DNA of 48,459 bases, taken from contig CANHQR010000023.1 of assembly GCA_947462815.1 (NCBI GenBank), positions 1 through 48,459 of the forward strand, in the 5' to 3' direction. The position numbers were made by a program, and so were the translations under genes. Below the pieces are notes generated by a model, which saw only the letters and a list, made by a program, of their open reading frames with translations, was not told where the DNA came from and did no database searches. Source of the stretch: Pseudobdellovibrionaceae bacterium. Lineage in GTDB: Bacteria; Bdellovibrionota; Bdellovibrionia; Bdellovibrionales; JAMPXM01. Shown piece after piece: positions 1-8,864 of the stretch (the first letter of the stretch is position 1; every line of letters starts with the position of its first letter).

Positions 1-132
1 ATCCGGTGGGGACTTATGCAGAGTAGCTCACAAGGCTTTTAGCAAATTCGCTCTCGACGCTTGAAGGCGAGATCTCGGCCACGCCTTCGCCGCGAGAATG
101 CGAGGCTTAAGCACAATCAAAGGGCCCAGCTC

Positions 133-795
133 TTAAAAATTGAAACCCAAAGTGCCGCGGTAGTAAGGGCCTGACATCGTCACATCCACCTTCTGGCCGT
201 TGCTCAAGTACTCGACCCCGGCATCAGTCTTGAGATTGCCCAAGGGAGCATGCATATATCCGGCTTCGACGCCGATGGTGATCAAAAGCAGTTTGATTCC
301 CGCCTCAATACCAAGAGTGCCGTTCAGCTGCGCTTCGGCCTTGTAGGTCGTTGTCACGTTGTTGTTGGTGATCGAGTACTTGAAGTCATTCGACATCGCG
401 AAAGTGGCGATTGGTCCGAGATACATTCCTGTGTCGATGAACCGTTTGTTCGCGACGACGCTCGTTCGTTTCCAATCGATCTTGCTGCTGGTGCCACCGA
501 CGTCACCTTTAAAGCTCAACATCTCATGACGGAGGCCCAGGCCCACCGGCATGAGTGGCACGTTGGCCATGATATCTGCACTGAGTGACTGCAGCTGATT
601 GATCTTCGCGACACCTGTGAAGGCTCCATCGAGAGAACTGGGGGCTACCGTATGGCTCGAGTAGCCGCCTTTGAGTTCGACGAGGGCGTGTGCGTGGGGG
701 CTCGAGAAGAGGGCGCTCACGCAAGCGAGCAGGCAAAGGGCGAAGGACCGACAGGGATTCAAGGGCAACTCTGAGCTCTGAGTGGTCGACGACAT
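133..795 (-). CDS. Small outer-membrane beta-barrel-like protein
   Basis: A 220-residue exported protein. Residues 1-38 form a signal peptide: a polar start, a hydrophobic stretch (FALCLLACVSALF) and a likely cleavage site after HAHA. The mature part alternates polar and hydrophobic residues, is rich in Gly, Tyr and Thr, and ends in Phe (GTLGFNF), the usual C-terminal signature of outer-membrane barrels inserted by the BAM complex. Its size fits an eight-stranded barrel of the OmpW/OmpA-barrel kind, but no specific family motif is recognised. The start is supported by GGAGG five bases before ATG. It could be a porin-like or a structural protein; the substrate is unknown. Confidence 0.75.
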   Translation of the reverse strand: MSSTTQSSELPLNPCRSFALCLLACVSALFSSPHAHALVELKGGYSSHTVAPSSLDGAFTGVAKINQLQSLSADIMANVPLMPVGLGLRHEMLSFKGDVGGTSSKIDWKRTSVVANKRFIDTGMYLGPIATFAMSNDFKYSITNNNVTTTYKAEAQLNGTLGIEAGIKLLLITIGVEAGYMHAPLGNLKTDAGVEYLSNGQKVDVTMSGPYYRGTLGFNF

Positions 796-917
796 CGGGC
801 CTCCTGGTGTGCGCTTGTCTCACATTCTACCAGGCCGGCCCTGTGGCGGAAGGTCCTCAGCGACCAAAGGCGGTCTTTTCGTTCCAAATCTCGACGTCGG
901 GCTGCAAGTAGGGATGA

Positions 918-980
918 GAAGTCTGCGAATTGTGATCTGAAGACTTCGAGCTAGGCCTTCGCCTTGGGGGCGGAAGGCCT
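918..980. other. Two consecutive inverted repeats between genes
   Basis: In the 242-bp gap behind the Cys-rich protein gene lie two hairpins. One has perfect 7-bp arms (GAAGTCT 918-924, AGACTTC 941-947). The other is GC-rich (AGGCCTTC 953-960 plus GCC, pairing with GGCGGAAGGCCT 969-980, one bulge). Neither is followed by a T-run on either strand, so they may be 3' mRNA structures or weak terminators. Confidence 0.4.
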
Positions 981-1037
981 GTGTGGTTGGCCGCGGGTGA
1001 TTGGCGGCCTCAGCCCGCCGCTTTCAAACTCAAGTTC

Positions 1038-1421
1038 TTAGCGGCAATTGTTGAAACAGGTCGAAGAAGGGTAACTTTCTTCGCACGTCTGAACGCAGAC
1101 GTCGAAAGCGTCGACCACGCAAGCGGGCGCACGCGATTTAAATGCCGGCCACTCGTTGTTGTAACAGGTCGAAGCGGGGTAGCTGCGCTTGCATGCATTG
1201 TAGCGCGACTGATAGGTGGCGATCGCACGCGTGCAATCGGGAGCGGCCGGCCCTGCGGCGCAGGTCACAGTGGTCGGGTAGTTGGGTTGAATCGTGACGG
1301 TATCGCCAGGATTTAAAGTGAGTGTCGCGGCGTAGGCTGCCGTCGCGATTCCCATCGCCAAAGCGCTCAGTGCGGCAAGTGTCGCGACGAACAGACGCTG
1401 GCGTTTGAACTTTGCGGACAT
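1038..1421 (-). CDS. Small exported cysteine-rich protein
   Basis: A 127-residue protein with a clear signal peptide (basic MSAKFKRQR, hydrophobic core, AYA cleavage motif). The mature protein of about 95 residues contains ten cysteines. They fall partly in an internal duplication: two copies of Cys-X3-Ser-Tyr-Pro-X-Ser-Thr-Cys-X-Asn-Asn, one mid-protein and one at the very C-terminus. Disulfide-bonded folding in the periplasm or outside the cell is likely. ATG at 1421 is chosen over a start 42 bases upstream because AAAGGAG lies just before it. No family is recognised and no function is proposed. Confidence 0.7.
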   Translation of the reverse strand: MSAKFKRQRLFVATLAALSALAMGIATAAYAATLTLNPGDTVTIQPNYPTTVTCAAGPAAPDCTRAIATYQSRYNACKRSYPASTCYNNEWPAFKSRAPACVVDAFDVCVQTCEESYPSSTCFNNCR

Positions 1422-1485
1422 GTTGGACTCCTTTTTGTTTAACGCGCATTTATCAACGATCATTTGTTAACGATCCAAAACTTCA

Positions 1486-2535
1486 TCACATATCGAGAGC
1501 GGACCAAAGTGGACGAATCGTCTCGCTGGAGATCTTCGACATGCAGTCATACTGCGAGCACTGAGGACCCAAACAGGACTTTTTCCCTGGGCAATCGACC
1601 TCAGGCACCAGCACCTGCACGGTTTCGCCGATAGGGCCCCAGCGCCGTGGGTGTTGCACGCGAACTGGGGAGTAAATGCCGATGAGAGGTCGTTCGAGCG
1701 AGGCGGTGAGGTGCGCGATTCCTGTACTCGGTGCGAGCACGCGTTTGGCGTGCGCCAACACATGGAGAAGCTCGGGCCCCGTGATCTTGCCATCTAACCA
1801 AAAGAGATTTTTGGATCCGCCCAGGGCTTGGCGAATCGGATCGAGGTAGGTCGCATCTTGGGCTGTCCCCGTAATCACAATCGGTCCTTGCTCGGCGGCC
1901 TCTTGGAGCCAAGCCACGTACTGGGTCGCACTCCAGTTACGGGCCGAGCCCCCCATGCCGGGATGGACAACGGAGTACTCGTTCGCGGAGAGGCCGTGGC
2001 GCGACAGTGTCGCTTTCGACCAAGCTTCGCTGACGGCGAATTTCAAAGTCTCGCGTTCAATGGAGTTCTCGTTCAAGCCAAAGCCTTGCTCGATTAGTCG
2101 GTAGTTGTATTCGAGTTCGCTGAACTCTGCGAGGCTGCGTTTTTGGCGCACACCTTTGTTGGCGAACACGAAGGTATGCCACTGACTTTTCACAGCCACA
2201 CGAATTGGAATTCGCGCGAAGGCGACCAGTGCGCTCACCCACCATGGTGCATGAAAGATCACCGCAGCCGTGTATTGCCGTCGTTTCACTTCCTTGACGA
2301 GCGACCAGAATTCGCTCCATCCGATTTTGGATTTCACTTCACGCACTCGTCGGCGAGGAGTTGCGTGATCCGCGATGAAGCCCAGGCCGGGTGCGACCCA
2401 CCAGTCGGCGCGTGCGCTGCCATCTTCGCGGAGGCCGAAACTTGCATCGCAAGGTAGCGTGAGGACCAAATCGCCGATGCGATCCATGCGGATGAGGAGA
2501 ACGGGCCCGTCGGGAAGTCGTGAATCTTGAGTCAT
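1486..2535 (-). CDS. Glycosyltransferase family 9 (heptosyltransferase-like)
   Basis: A 349-residue protein of the ADP-heptose:LPS heptosyltransferase superfamily (GT9, GT-B fold). The N-terminal motif RMDRIGDLVLTLP (about residues 16-28) is typical, as are the mid-protein segment VVHPGMGGSARNW, which begins the nucleotide-sugar domain, and APSTGIAHLTASLERPLIGIYSP near residues 265-290, which binds the donor. Proteins of this family add heptose to the lipopolysaccharide core at the inner face of the cytoplasmic membrane. No other LPS gene is adjacent, so the exact acceptor cannot be read from context. A Cys-rich tail (about 310-335, CPGKKSCLGPQCSQYDC) is common in GT9 proteins of unknown specificity. 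Confidence 0.88.
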   Translation of the reverse strand: MTQDSRLPDGPVLLIRMDRIGDLVLTLPCDASFGLREDGSARADWWVAPGLGFIADHATPRRRVREVKSKIGWSEFWSLVKEVKRRQYTAAVIFHAPWWVSALVAFARIPIRVAVKSQWHTFVFANKGVRQKRSLAEFSELEYNYRLIEQGFGLNENSIERETLKFAVSEAWSKATLSRHGLSANEYSVVHPGMGGSARNWSATQYVAWLQEAAEQGPIVITGTAQDATYLDPIRQALGGSKNLFWLDGKITGPELLHVLAHAKRVLAPSTGIAHLTASLERPLIGIYSPVRVQHPRRWGPIGETVQVLVPEVDCPGKKSCLGPQCSQYDCMSKISSETIRPLWSALDM

Positions 2536-2577
2536 GACAGGACGATAGCTGGGCCTAGGGCTAGCACGTCAATCAGC

Positions 2578-2853
2578 TTAGACGTCGCAGGGGGTCCAGA
2601 AGCGGGTGAACTCGACTGGTAGGCTTTTCAGGCTCATGAAAGACTGACCAAGTGCGTTAGCAATAGGGTTGAGGGCGGGTTCTCGGACCTGGCTCAGGTC
2701 GTTTTGAAGTTGAGGAGCCATGACAAGAGAGCGAAAGCTCTCTATTTTGGAGAGGCTTTGACGAACATGTGCATAAATCGTCAATACGAGTAGGACGATT
2801 TTTAGGAATCGGTTAGGGCTGGAGCTTTTGTCCGAAAACGTTGGGCGATTCAT
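2578..2853 (-). CDS. Small hypothetical protein with one hydrophobic segment
   Basis: A 91-residue reading frame starting at ATG with GAGG about six bases upstream. After a polar basic N-terminus (residues 1-17) comes one hydrophobic stretch, FLKIVLLVLTIYAHV, which could be a signal anchor. The remainder is polar and shows no recognised domain. It lies divergently from the EF-hand lipoprotein gene. The main doubts are its short length and lack of recognisable homology. Confidence 0.4.
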   Translation of the reverse strand: MNRPTFSDKSSSPNRFLKIVLLVLTIYAHVRQSLSKIESFRSLVMAPQLQNDLSQVREPALNPIANALGQSFMSLKSLPVEFTRFWTPCDV

Positions 2854-2936
2854 TTAGGCCTCGAAGAGGGTGAGGGACCTTGTCCATAAAAGCAGAGCGA
2901 CATGCTTTGATAGGTCTGTTGGCGAATTGGCGATCG

Positions 2937-5258
2937 ATGGGACGCGCGGTCTCCAGCAGCCTTTTGCTGGCTTGGACACTCAGTGCGTGTGGACTGTCGA
3001 CGCAAGATAAGTCGGCCTCGGGCGAACCTCTCAACATTGATAACAAAGCCTCAGCGTGCATGTCGGACTCTCTGGACTCCATCGAAGTCTACTTTCGCGG
3101 CAATGCTCGCGAGGGCGAGATCGAAAGAGCCTTCGAGTGTGTGGATACCGCGCTCGAGACTTTCGCGATGTATGCCCGCGGATCGCGCGAGCGCAATTCC
3201 TACTCGACGCAGGAGCTGCGCTCTTTCCTGGAGCGCTATTTTCTCGGCGACATTCGGCTCAGCGATGCGTTCTTGAACGAAGTCATGCTGATCAAGCAGT
3301 TTTTGTTGGGTGGCGAAGCCACGCAGATCACACGCCTTGAGCTCGATCGCGCTCGCCGAATGATCGGCGTGTTGAAAGCCGAAGCTGTGCGCATGCGCCC
3401 GTACGTACGCCTACTGAATCGGAGTTTGCCGGACAATGGGGCTTCGTGGGACCCCAGTCTCATCGAGCAAGGTTTATCGGATTTCTCCTTCACCATGGAC
3501 CAGCTCGGAGGCTTGTTCGCACAAGCGCGCGAGCCCTACAAGCTGGAGAACTTTGCAACTTTGCTGGTTGAATTTCAGAAGCTCTATCGAGGTCGCTCGA
3601 ATTGGACAGGTCCGCAATGGTTCGCCAAACAGATGCCGTTGATCACATCTGCAAAGGCGCTATTCATTCGCCCGGGTGGCGATCAGATCGCGCCGGACGA
3701 ATGGCGCTCGATTTTGGCGACGACGGGTCGTCTTTATGGTCTCTTTCTTCGCTTCAAGTACTTGATTGTCGGCCGTGAGCTTCTGCGTGGCGAAGGCCTC
3801 AGCCAAATTGAAATTTCAATCAACGAGGTTGCCGATATTTTGGAAGGTGCGATTGATGCCAAAGGTACGGGCGTCATCGACTACGGAATTATCGATGACT
3901 TTATCGATGCCGTTTACGCTTCAGAGGCTTTTGATACGACGATTCGCGCCTCTACAGTTAAAGACTTGGCACGTCCCATTCTCGAGAAGATGTTGAATCC
4001 ACCGAGAATTTCGGCTCGCCTTCGCCCTCTGGATCCACGTGATCCGCGCACGGCTCGCGGTGAGCGAACCGCTCAAAACGGTTTGACCAAGGTGAACCTC
4101 GCGCGTGCTCGCTCGGCCCTTCTGGGATGGATTGAAAATCAACAGATGTGGGAGCGGGTGGAGCGCGAGGCTGTTCGTGAAAATCCGGCCTTGTCGGGGC
4201 GCGCGATTCCGGTGAACACGGTGACGCGCTTGTGGCGCAGCTACAAGCCGATTCACGCCGAATCTTGGTCCGACATGCTCGCGGTTCTCGAGAAAGAAGT
4301 GCCGCTCAGTACGGCGGCGAACGGCACCATGCTCTGGGAGCGCGAGCGCTCGAAGATTGCTTTGGATCGCGTGGCCTTCAACGGCATCAATTGGAAGCAG
4401 GCGCTGGTGCGCAACTTAGGCTATGGCTACGTGGCGGATCCCTCACGACTTCGCATGGATGGGATTTTGCTGTCGCAGTTCGAAGAGCTCTTCCGCGACT
4501 TGCGCTGGATCGCCGTCGACCTGGAGTTTTTGGCGCCCGACGATGAGACGATTTGGAGCACCGGATTCCAAATCGCTAATATCTTTTTGTACTCCTCGAA
4601 TGGTGATGATCGGCTTGGGTTTTTGGAAGCTGTCGATTTGTTTGTCTTTTCATTCGCGGGTTCGCCGATTTCGGAACGAGCTCGTACGGCGGTCTATCAG
4701 TCTTGTACCGGCCGCGGACCCGACTCCTCGGGGCTTCAGCGAGTGGATGAGGCGTGTTGGGCCCGCGTGATTCGGCGGACTTATGGTCAGACTTTCGCTG
4801 AAATGCGAGACTGGGTTCGTCTCTCTCGCGACTTTGATGAAGGTTGGTGGCAGGGCTTCTTCCATCATCTTTCTCGATCGTCGCGTAAGCAGCCGGCGAC
4901 TGGACCATTGACTTCGCCGGAGATGGATCGGTCCATTTCGATTCATCATTACATTGAAGCCATCTTCGTACGTTGGGACGCCAATCGCGATGGTCGCCTA
5001 TCTTTGGCGGAAGCCGACCGAGCTTTCTACCTGTTTAAGCCGATCTTGAAGAAGGCCTCGGGCTTTACGGATGACGAAGAGGTCCGTGCTCTCTACATGT
5101 ACCTGTTGTCCTATGGTGAACCGCCGGACCGATCGAGTGTGTCGAGCATCATCAACTGGCTGTGGTTCAAGAACAACACCGACACTTGGCCGGACAAGGT
5201 GAAGGCGAATCGATATCGCATCCTGCAGATTTTCGGAAATCTCGCCGAGTCTCTTTAG
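2937..5258 (+). CDS. Large EF-hand lipoprotein
   Basis: A 773-residue predicted lipoprotein. The signal sequence MGRAVSSSLLLAWTLSAC ends in the lipobox Leu-Ser-Ala-Cys. Most of the mature chain looks alpha-helical and charged. Near the C-terminus (about residues 680-692) is a canonical EF-hand calcium loop, DANRDGRLSLAE, with acidic or polar residues at loop positions 1, 3, 5, 9 and 12. Calcium-dependent folding or interaction in the periplasm or on the outer membrane is plausible. An in-frame TTG at 2880 has a better ribosome site (GAGGG at 2866-2870) and would add 19 residues, so the start is uncertain. The N-terminal 650 residues match no family recognised here. Confidence 0.8.
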   Translation: MGRAVSSSLLLAWTLSACGLSTQDKSASGEPLNIDNKASACMSDSLDSIEVYFRGNAREGEIERAFECVDTALETFAMYARGSRERNSYSTQELRSFLERYFLGDIRLSDAFLNEVMLIKQFLLGGEATQITRLELDRARRMIGVLKAEAVRMRPYVRLLNRSLPDNGASWDPSLIEQGLSDFSFTMDQLGGLFAQAREPYKLENFATLLVEFQKLYRGRSNWTGPQWFAKQMPLITSAKALFIRPGGDQIAPDEWRSILATTGRLYGLFLRFKYLIVGRELLRGEGLSQIEISINEVADILEGAIDAKGTGVIDYGIIDDFIDAVYASEAFDTTIRASTVKDLARPILEKMLNPPRISARLRPLDPRDPRTARGERTAQNGLTKVNLARARSALLGWIENQQMWERVEREAVRENPALSGRAIPVNTVTRLWRSYKPIHAESWSDMLAVLEKEVPLSTAANGTMLWERERSKIALDRVAFNGINWKQALVRNLGYGYVADPSRLRMDGILLSQFEELFRDLRWIAVDLEFLAPDDETIWSTGFQIANIFLYSSNGDDRLGFLEAVDLFVFSFAGSPISERARTAVYQSCTGRGPDSSGLQRVDEACWARVIRRTYGQTFAEMRDWVRLSRDFDEGWWQGFFHHLSRSSRKQPATGPLTSPEMDRSISIHHYIEAIFVRWDANRDGRLSLAEADRAFYLFKPILKKASGFTDDEEVRALYMYLLSYGEPPDRSSVSSIINWLWFKNNTDTWPDKVKANRYRILQIFGNLAESL

Positions 5259-5301
5259 ATCCGACTTCTTCGGATCCGATTTCTTCAGATCCGACTTCTT
5301 C
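5257..5301. repeat. Three tandem 15-bp units containing a perfect hairpin
   Basis: Units of consensus AGATCCGACTTCTTC lie at 5257-5271, 5272-5286 and 5287-5301. The first overlaps the stop codon of the EF-hand gene and the last overlaps the stop codon of the convergent transporter gene. Units 1 and 2 together form a perfect 7-bp hairpin (GATCCGA 5258-5264, TCGGATC 5270-5276). There is no T-run, so termination is only a possibility. Confidence 0.7.
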
Positions 5302-6268
5302 AGTTCAGTAGCAAAACGGCAAAACCGATCACGAAGGCGACAAAGGCCGCGGCGAGGTAACCGCTGGGTCGCTTTTTCTGCAGCACAGCTTCGAGCAGGG
5401 CCGCGAACATTGGTCCCGTGATCCCGACGGCGGTGATGGAGCCGAGGTGTCCGATCCGCACAGCTGAAAGATACAAGCACAGAGATAGATAAGTGCCGCC
5501 GAAACTACCCAGTAGGATCCAGCGTCGTGCGGCGGGCGACAGTGTGCGCCAATGCTCACGCAGTAGGACGCGTCGCTCGGGCTGGCCTCGAAATTTGTAA
5601 AAGAATGAAATGGTGGCGTAGCAGCTCAAGGCGCCGAGGCAGCGAATGAAGTGTCCTTCAAGCGGATGCAGCTCGGGACTGTGGTCAAAGGCGACGCGTG
5701 AGATGAACACGCCCGTGCTATCGAGACTGACACCGATCAGCGCGTTCATCAGGCCTTTGATTTCCCAATGTCCCGACTCCTTGTAGCGTTCCAAGCTAAA
5801 AATGATGAGGCAGGCGATCAAAAAAATCACAGCGACCAGTTTGCCAATCGGGAAGGCCTGCCCGAGGAATATCGCGGCGACCAAGCCCAGACCGATCGGC
5901 TGAAAGCCGTAGAGAATGAGCGTGCGCGAAACACCCAGTCGTGTGAAGGCGTCGAGCAAAAACAGATCGCCGATGCCGAGGCCCAATGCGCCCGAGAGCG
6001 CGAGCAGTCCGACGGAGGTGAGATCTGGCGTCACAGCGGGAGTCATGCCAGTGGCGTAGAGAAAAGCGATGGTCGGGATCAACAAGATCGCCGCAACCAA
6101 GGCCTTCACGGTATTGACCCACAATACACTTAGGCGCTTGGAAAACTGTGCGAAGATGAGGCTTGCGCTAGAAAAGCAGAGCGCCGCGCCGAGGGTGAGC
6201 AGGTAAGGAAGTGCGGAGGTGTTCTCAAGAGTCAAAGCTGTCAGCTCCCTCAGTCGAAGCGGGCTCAA
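5300..6268 (-). CDS. DMT/EamA-family transporter
   Basis: A 322-residue polytopic membrane protein with about ten hydrophobic segments arranged as two EamA repeats of five helices, the drug/metabolite transporter layout. The first repeat begins at LLTLGAALCFSSASLIFAQ and the second near GLMNALIGVSLDSTGVF. The family exports or imports small metabolites through the cytoplasmic membrane; specificity cannot be read from sequence. The start is a TTG that overlaps the stop of the upstream CDF gene (TTGA), so translation is probably coupled. No in-frame ATG exists before the helices begin. Confidence 0.85.
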   Translation of the reverse strand: MSPLRLRELTALTLENTSALPYLLTLGAALCFSSASLIFAQFSKRLSVLWVNTVKALVAAILLIPTIAFLYATGMTPAVTPDLTSVGLLALSGALGLGIGDLFLLDAFTRLGVSRTLILYGFQPIGLGLVAAIFLGQAFPIGKLVAVIFLIACLIIFSLERYKESGHWEIKGLMNALIGVSLDSTGVFISRVAFDHSPELHPLEGHFIRCLGALSCYATISFFYKFRGQPERRVLLREHWRTLSPAARRWILLGSFGGTYLSLCLYLSAVRIGHLGSITAVGITGPMFAALLEAVLQKKRPSGYLAAAFVAFVIGFAVLLLN

Positions 6269-7413
6269 TTCACTTCAAGGTCGATGTAACTGATTTCGGG
6301 GAACTGGGCGCGAATCTGCATTTCCAAGCGATTCATTTCACGGCCCATAACCCTCACCATACGCTCGGCGGTTTCATACAAAACAGGCGCAGCGTCCTCG
6401 CCCTCGCGAATGCGGTCGGCATCGCGCTCGATGAGATCGCGGTCGATGAAAGCTGAGCCGTGGAACTCGATTTCCGCCGCGAGACGGACGTTCCCTGGCG
6501 CGAGAACGGCGGTCTTCAGCGAAGTCACGCGTTCGATGGATGGGAGGCTTTCCAGGTATTCGCGGATTTCGACCTCGCGATCCACGCTCATGGCCCGACC
6601 CATGAGAATTCGGCCGTTGGCGATCGCGAGCGAGACGGCCATCACGCCGAGAAGCGAACCGATGATGATGGCGCCGATCGCATCGGGAACGCGCGAATCA
6701 AAGTAGTGCGAGAGGCCGATGCAGACGAAGGCGGTGAGAACGCCGAGTACGGCGATACTGTCCTCGAGAAGCACGGCGACGCCGGTCGGGTCATCGCCAT
6801 GTCGGACAAACTCCCAAAATCCCATGTCTCCGCGAGCCTCGTTGACGGAGCGAAATGCGACAAACAAGGTGTAACCTTCGATCGCCAAGGCGAGCAGCAG
6901 GACGAGCCAAGTTTCCAAACCGGTGGAAACGGAATCAGTCGGTTGTGTGGCGATCAGCGCCTCGATGCCATGCCAAACTGTGAAACCAAATCCAACAAAG
7001 AAGATCCCGACCGCACTGATCAAGTTCCAGATATAGCGCGCGCGGCCTTTGCCAAAGGGAAACTCTTTGGTGGCTCGGCCTGTAGAGTGGCGAATGCCGA
7101 CCAGAAGTAAAATTTGGTTGGAAGTGTCAGCCAACGAGTGCACGGATTCCGCGAGCATCGAGGGCGAACGCGTCACCAACCAGGCTGCGAACTTCGCTAT
7201 GGTGACGAGGCCATTGCCAAAGATCGCCACGAGAACGGCGCGAATCGAAGCATCTTCCCAGATACTTTGGGGCGAATAATCCTCGGTGGGTGTGGTGTCG
7301 AGTCGCCGTCCGCGAAAGCTTGCGGAGCTTTGCGGAGTTCGCGAGGAGGGGCGATTTGGCTTGTCGCCAGAATTGTCGCCTACGGGAGGATTCGAGTCGT
7401 CGTCAGGGTCCAC
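6265..7413 (-). CDS. Cation diffusion facilitator (CDF) metal transporter
   Basis: A 382-residue metal/proton antiporter of the cation efflux family. After a disordered acidic N-terminus of about 50 residues comes a six-helix domain. The first metal site is SMLAESVHSLADTSNQ (His-X3-Asp arrangement) and the second VAVLLEDSIAVLG. The cytoplasmic C-terminal domain (about residues 285-382) resembles the dimerising ferredoxin-like CDF tail. Family members export Zn, Fe, Mn or Co from the cytoplasm. The His-X3-Asp site resembles zinc-type transporters, but metal choice is inference. The start is a GTG without an obvious ribosome site. Its stop codon overlaps the start of the EamA gene. Confidence 0.88.
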   Translation of the reverse strand: MDPDDDSNPPVGDNSGDKPNRPSSRTPQSSASFRGRRLDTTPTEDYSPQSIWEDASIRAVLVAIFGNGLVTIAKFAAWLVTRSPSMLAESVHSLADTSNQILLLVGIRHSTGRATKEFPFGKGRARYIWNLISAVGIFFVGFGFTVWHGIEALIATQPTDSVSTGLETWLVLLLALAIEGYTLFVAFRSVNEARGDMGFWEFVRHGDDPTGVAVLLEDSIAVLGVLTAFVCIGLSHYFDSRVPDAIGAIIIGSLLGVMAVSLAIANGRILMGRAMSVDREVEIREYLESLPSIERVTSLKTAVLAPGNVRLAAEIEFHGSAFIDRDLIERDADRIREGEDAAPVLYETAERMVRVMGREMNRLEMQIRAQFPEISYIDLEVN

Positions 7414-7689
7414 ACTTCGATACTAGTGGCTGGAGGGAGTTAAGGCATGGGACGCTGCGAGTGGTCAGTTGGCGATATGCAAGGGCATGGCTGACTTGCG
7501 CCGAGGGATACTCGGGTGGGCGACAAGTGTTTGAAATAGCGGCGGATTTCGCCTTGTTTGGAGTTTTTTACAGGGTGGGAGGCCGCGGGCTCGAAATGGA
7601 GGGGGAATGAGGCTGGAACCAGCTTTGCCCATTCCGTCATCGACGGCCGAATTTCGAGCCTTGGATTTTGTCACTCGAGGAGAGTGCCC

Positions 7690-8853
7690 ATGAAACAGAT
7701 GAGTCTCAACATGTTGTTGTCCGTTTTTCTGGGCGTGGGACTGAGTGCCTGTCAGGCCAAGAAACAGCTCGATAATATGCACGACGCGACCATGGACATG
7801 CGCGATCAGACGCAGCACTTGGGTCGCACGAGCGATGAGCTCGGCCGGCAAATGGGCGAGATGTACGATGCTCTCCGCCAAGGTGATTCGATGAAGGCGC
7901 GCCGCGATTCCTTGACGGCCCTGGTGAGCGCTCAGGACTCGGCCCGTAAAGTGAGCGAGGCTGGCAAGTACTTCATGAGTTTTGAGTATCAGATTTGGTC
8001 CGGCATCGGCGAAGATACACCAGTTCGCCGAATTGAGGCAGCTGAAAGCGCGATGAAGGAATTCATGAAGGACGTCCAGGAATTTTTGCTTCCTGGCCAA
8101 ACCGAAGTTGATCCTTTCGCCACACGGGATTCGGAAACCGGGAATCGGCAAATGAACTTCAACTCCTTGGCGGCCGCTCTGCACATGGTGAACCCCAAGC
8201 AGACCGCGATGCGCCAGCGTCAGCCTGGCGTTGCCGAAATGACGATGTACTCGATGCTGCGGGAAGCTTTGGCCTCGAAAGGCAAAATGGATCGCGGCGA
8301 AGTACGGGTGACCGAACTGCCGGGCTACGTGCGAGAGGCCCTGAATTATCCTCGCGTTTTGGAAATGCTGCTGCAGGCTCGCTACAATTACCTCGGCGCC
8401 ATGGCCGTATCCCGCGTTTCGAAGCTTCGTGAGGGGACTTTGCCCTACCTGCGCATGCGATTTTTGTCGTGGGACCTCGATGTGTCGAAACTGAATGTCG
8501 TGGAAATGCGTGAAGTGGCGCGCTACTTCCGGGCCGCCACTACGGCACACGATGTGATGAAGGAGGCCGGTGTCTCGCCCAAGTTAAACCATGCTCTCGG
8601 TCGAGTTCTGGGTAATATGCGCATTCGACGATTGGAAGCGCCGAGTGCAACGCCCACTTCGGGGTCAGGCGACGAGGCCGCTCGCGCTGTGGCGGTTTCC
8701 GAGCTGATGGAAGCGCAGACTGACTTGATCATGCATGTCGAAACCTATCGCGCGACGGGAGGCCCGGGCGTGCGTCCGATGACGGATGAAGAGCGTGTCG
8801 AAGCGGAACGACAAGCGGAAAGTTTGGCTCGAAGCATGCCCCTTGGCGCCTAA
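7690..8853 (+). CDS. Predicted lipoprotein, helical
   Basis: A 387-residue lipoprotein. The signal sequence ends in LGVGLSAC with a standard lipobox. Residues about 22-70 (MHDATMDMRDQTQHLG onward) have the heptad-like, Met- and Gln-rich look of a coiled coil, slightly like chemoreceptor signalling helices, but no receptor hairpin is visible. The rest is helical with no recognised domain. ATG at 7690 is preceded by GAGGAGAG and directly gives the lipoprotein signal; an upstream in-frame start would put 44 polar residues in front of it. The gene is isolated between divergent and convergent neighbours. Confidence 0.75.
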   Translation: MKQMSLNMLLSVFLGVGLSACQAKKQLDNMHDATMDMRDQTQHLGRTSDELGRQMGEMYDALRQGDSMKARRDSLTALVSAQDSARKVSEAGKYFMSFEYQIWSGIGEDTPVRRIEAAESAMKEFMKDVQEFLLPGQTEVDPFATRDSETGNRQMNFNSLAAALHMVNPKQTAMRQRQPGVAEMTMYSMLREALASKGKMDRGEVRVTELPGYVREALNYPRVLEMLLQARYNYLGAMAVSRVSKLREGTLPYLRMRFLSWDLDVSKLNVVEMREVARYFRAATTAHDVMKEAGVSPKLNHALGRVLGNMRIRRLEAPSATPTSGSGDEAARAVAVSELMEAQTDLIMHVETYRATGGPGVRPMTDEERVEAERQAESLARSMPLGA

Positions 8854-8864
8854 TCCAGTGTAAA

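Noticed and set aside
1-132. Terminator behind the first barrel gene (GAAGGCG 63-69 with CGCCTTC 82-88)
   Set aside because: The stem is perfect but no T-run follows on the gene's strand.
7465-8550. 361-codon minus-strand frame opposite the helical lipoprotein
   Set aside because: The plus-strand frame has a lipoprotein signal and ribosome site; the minus frame has neither.
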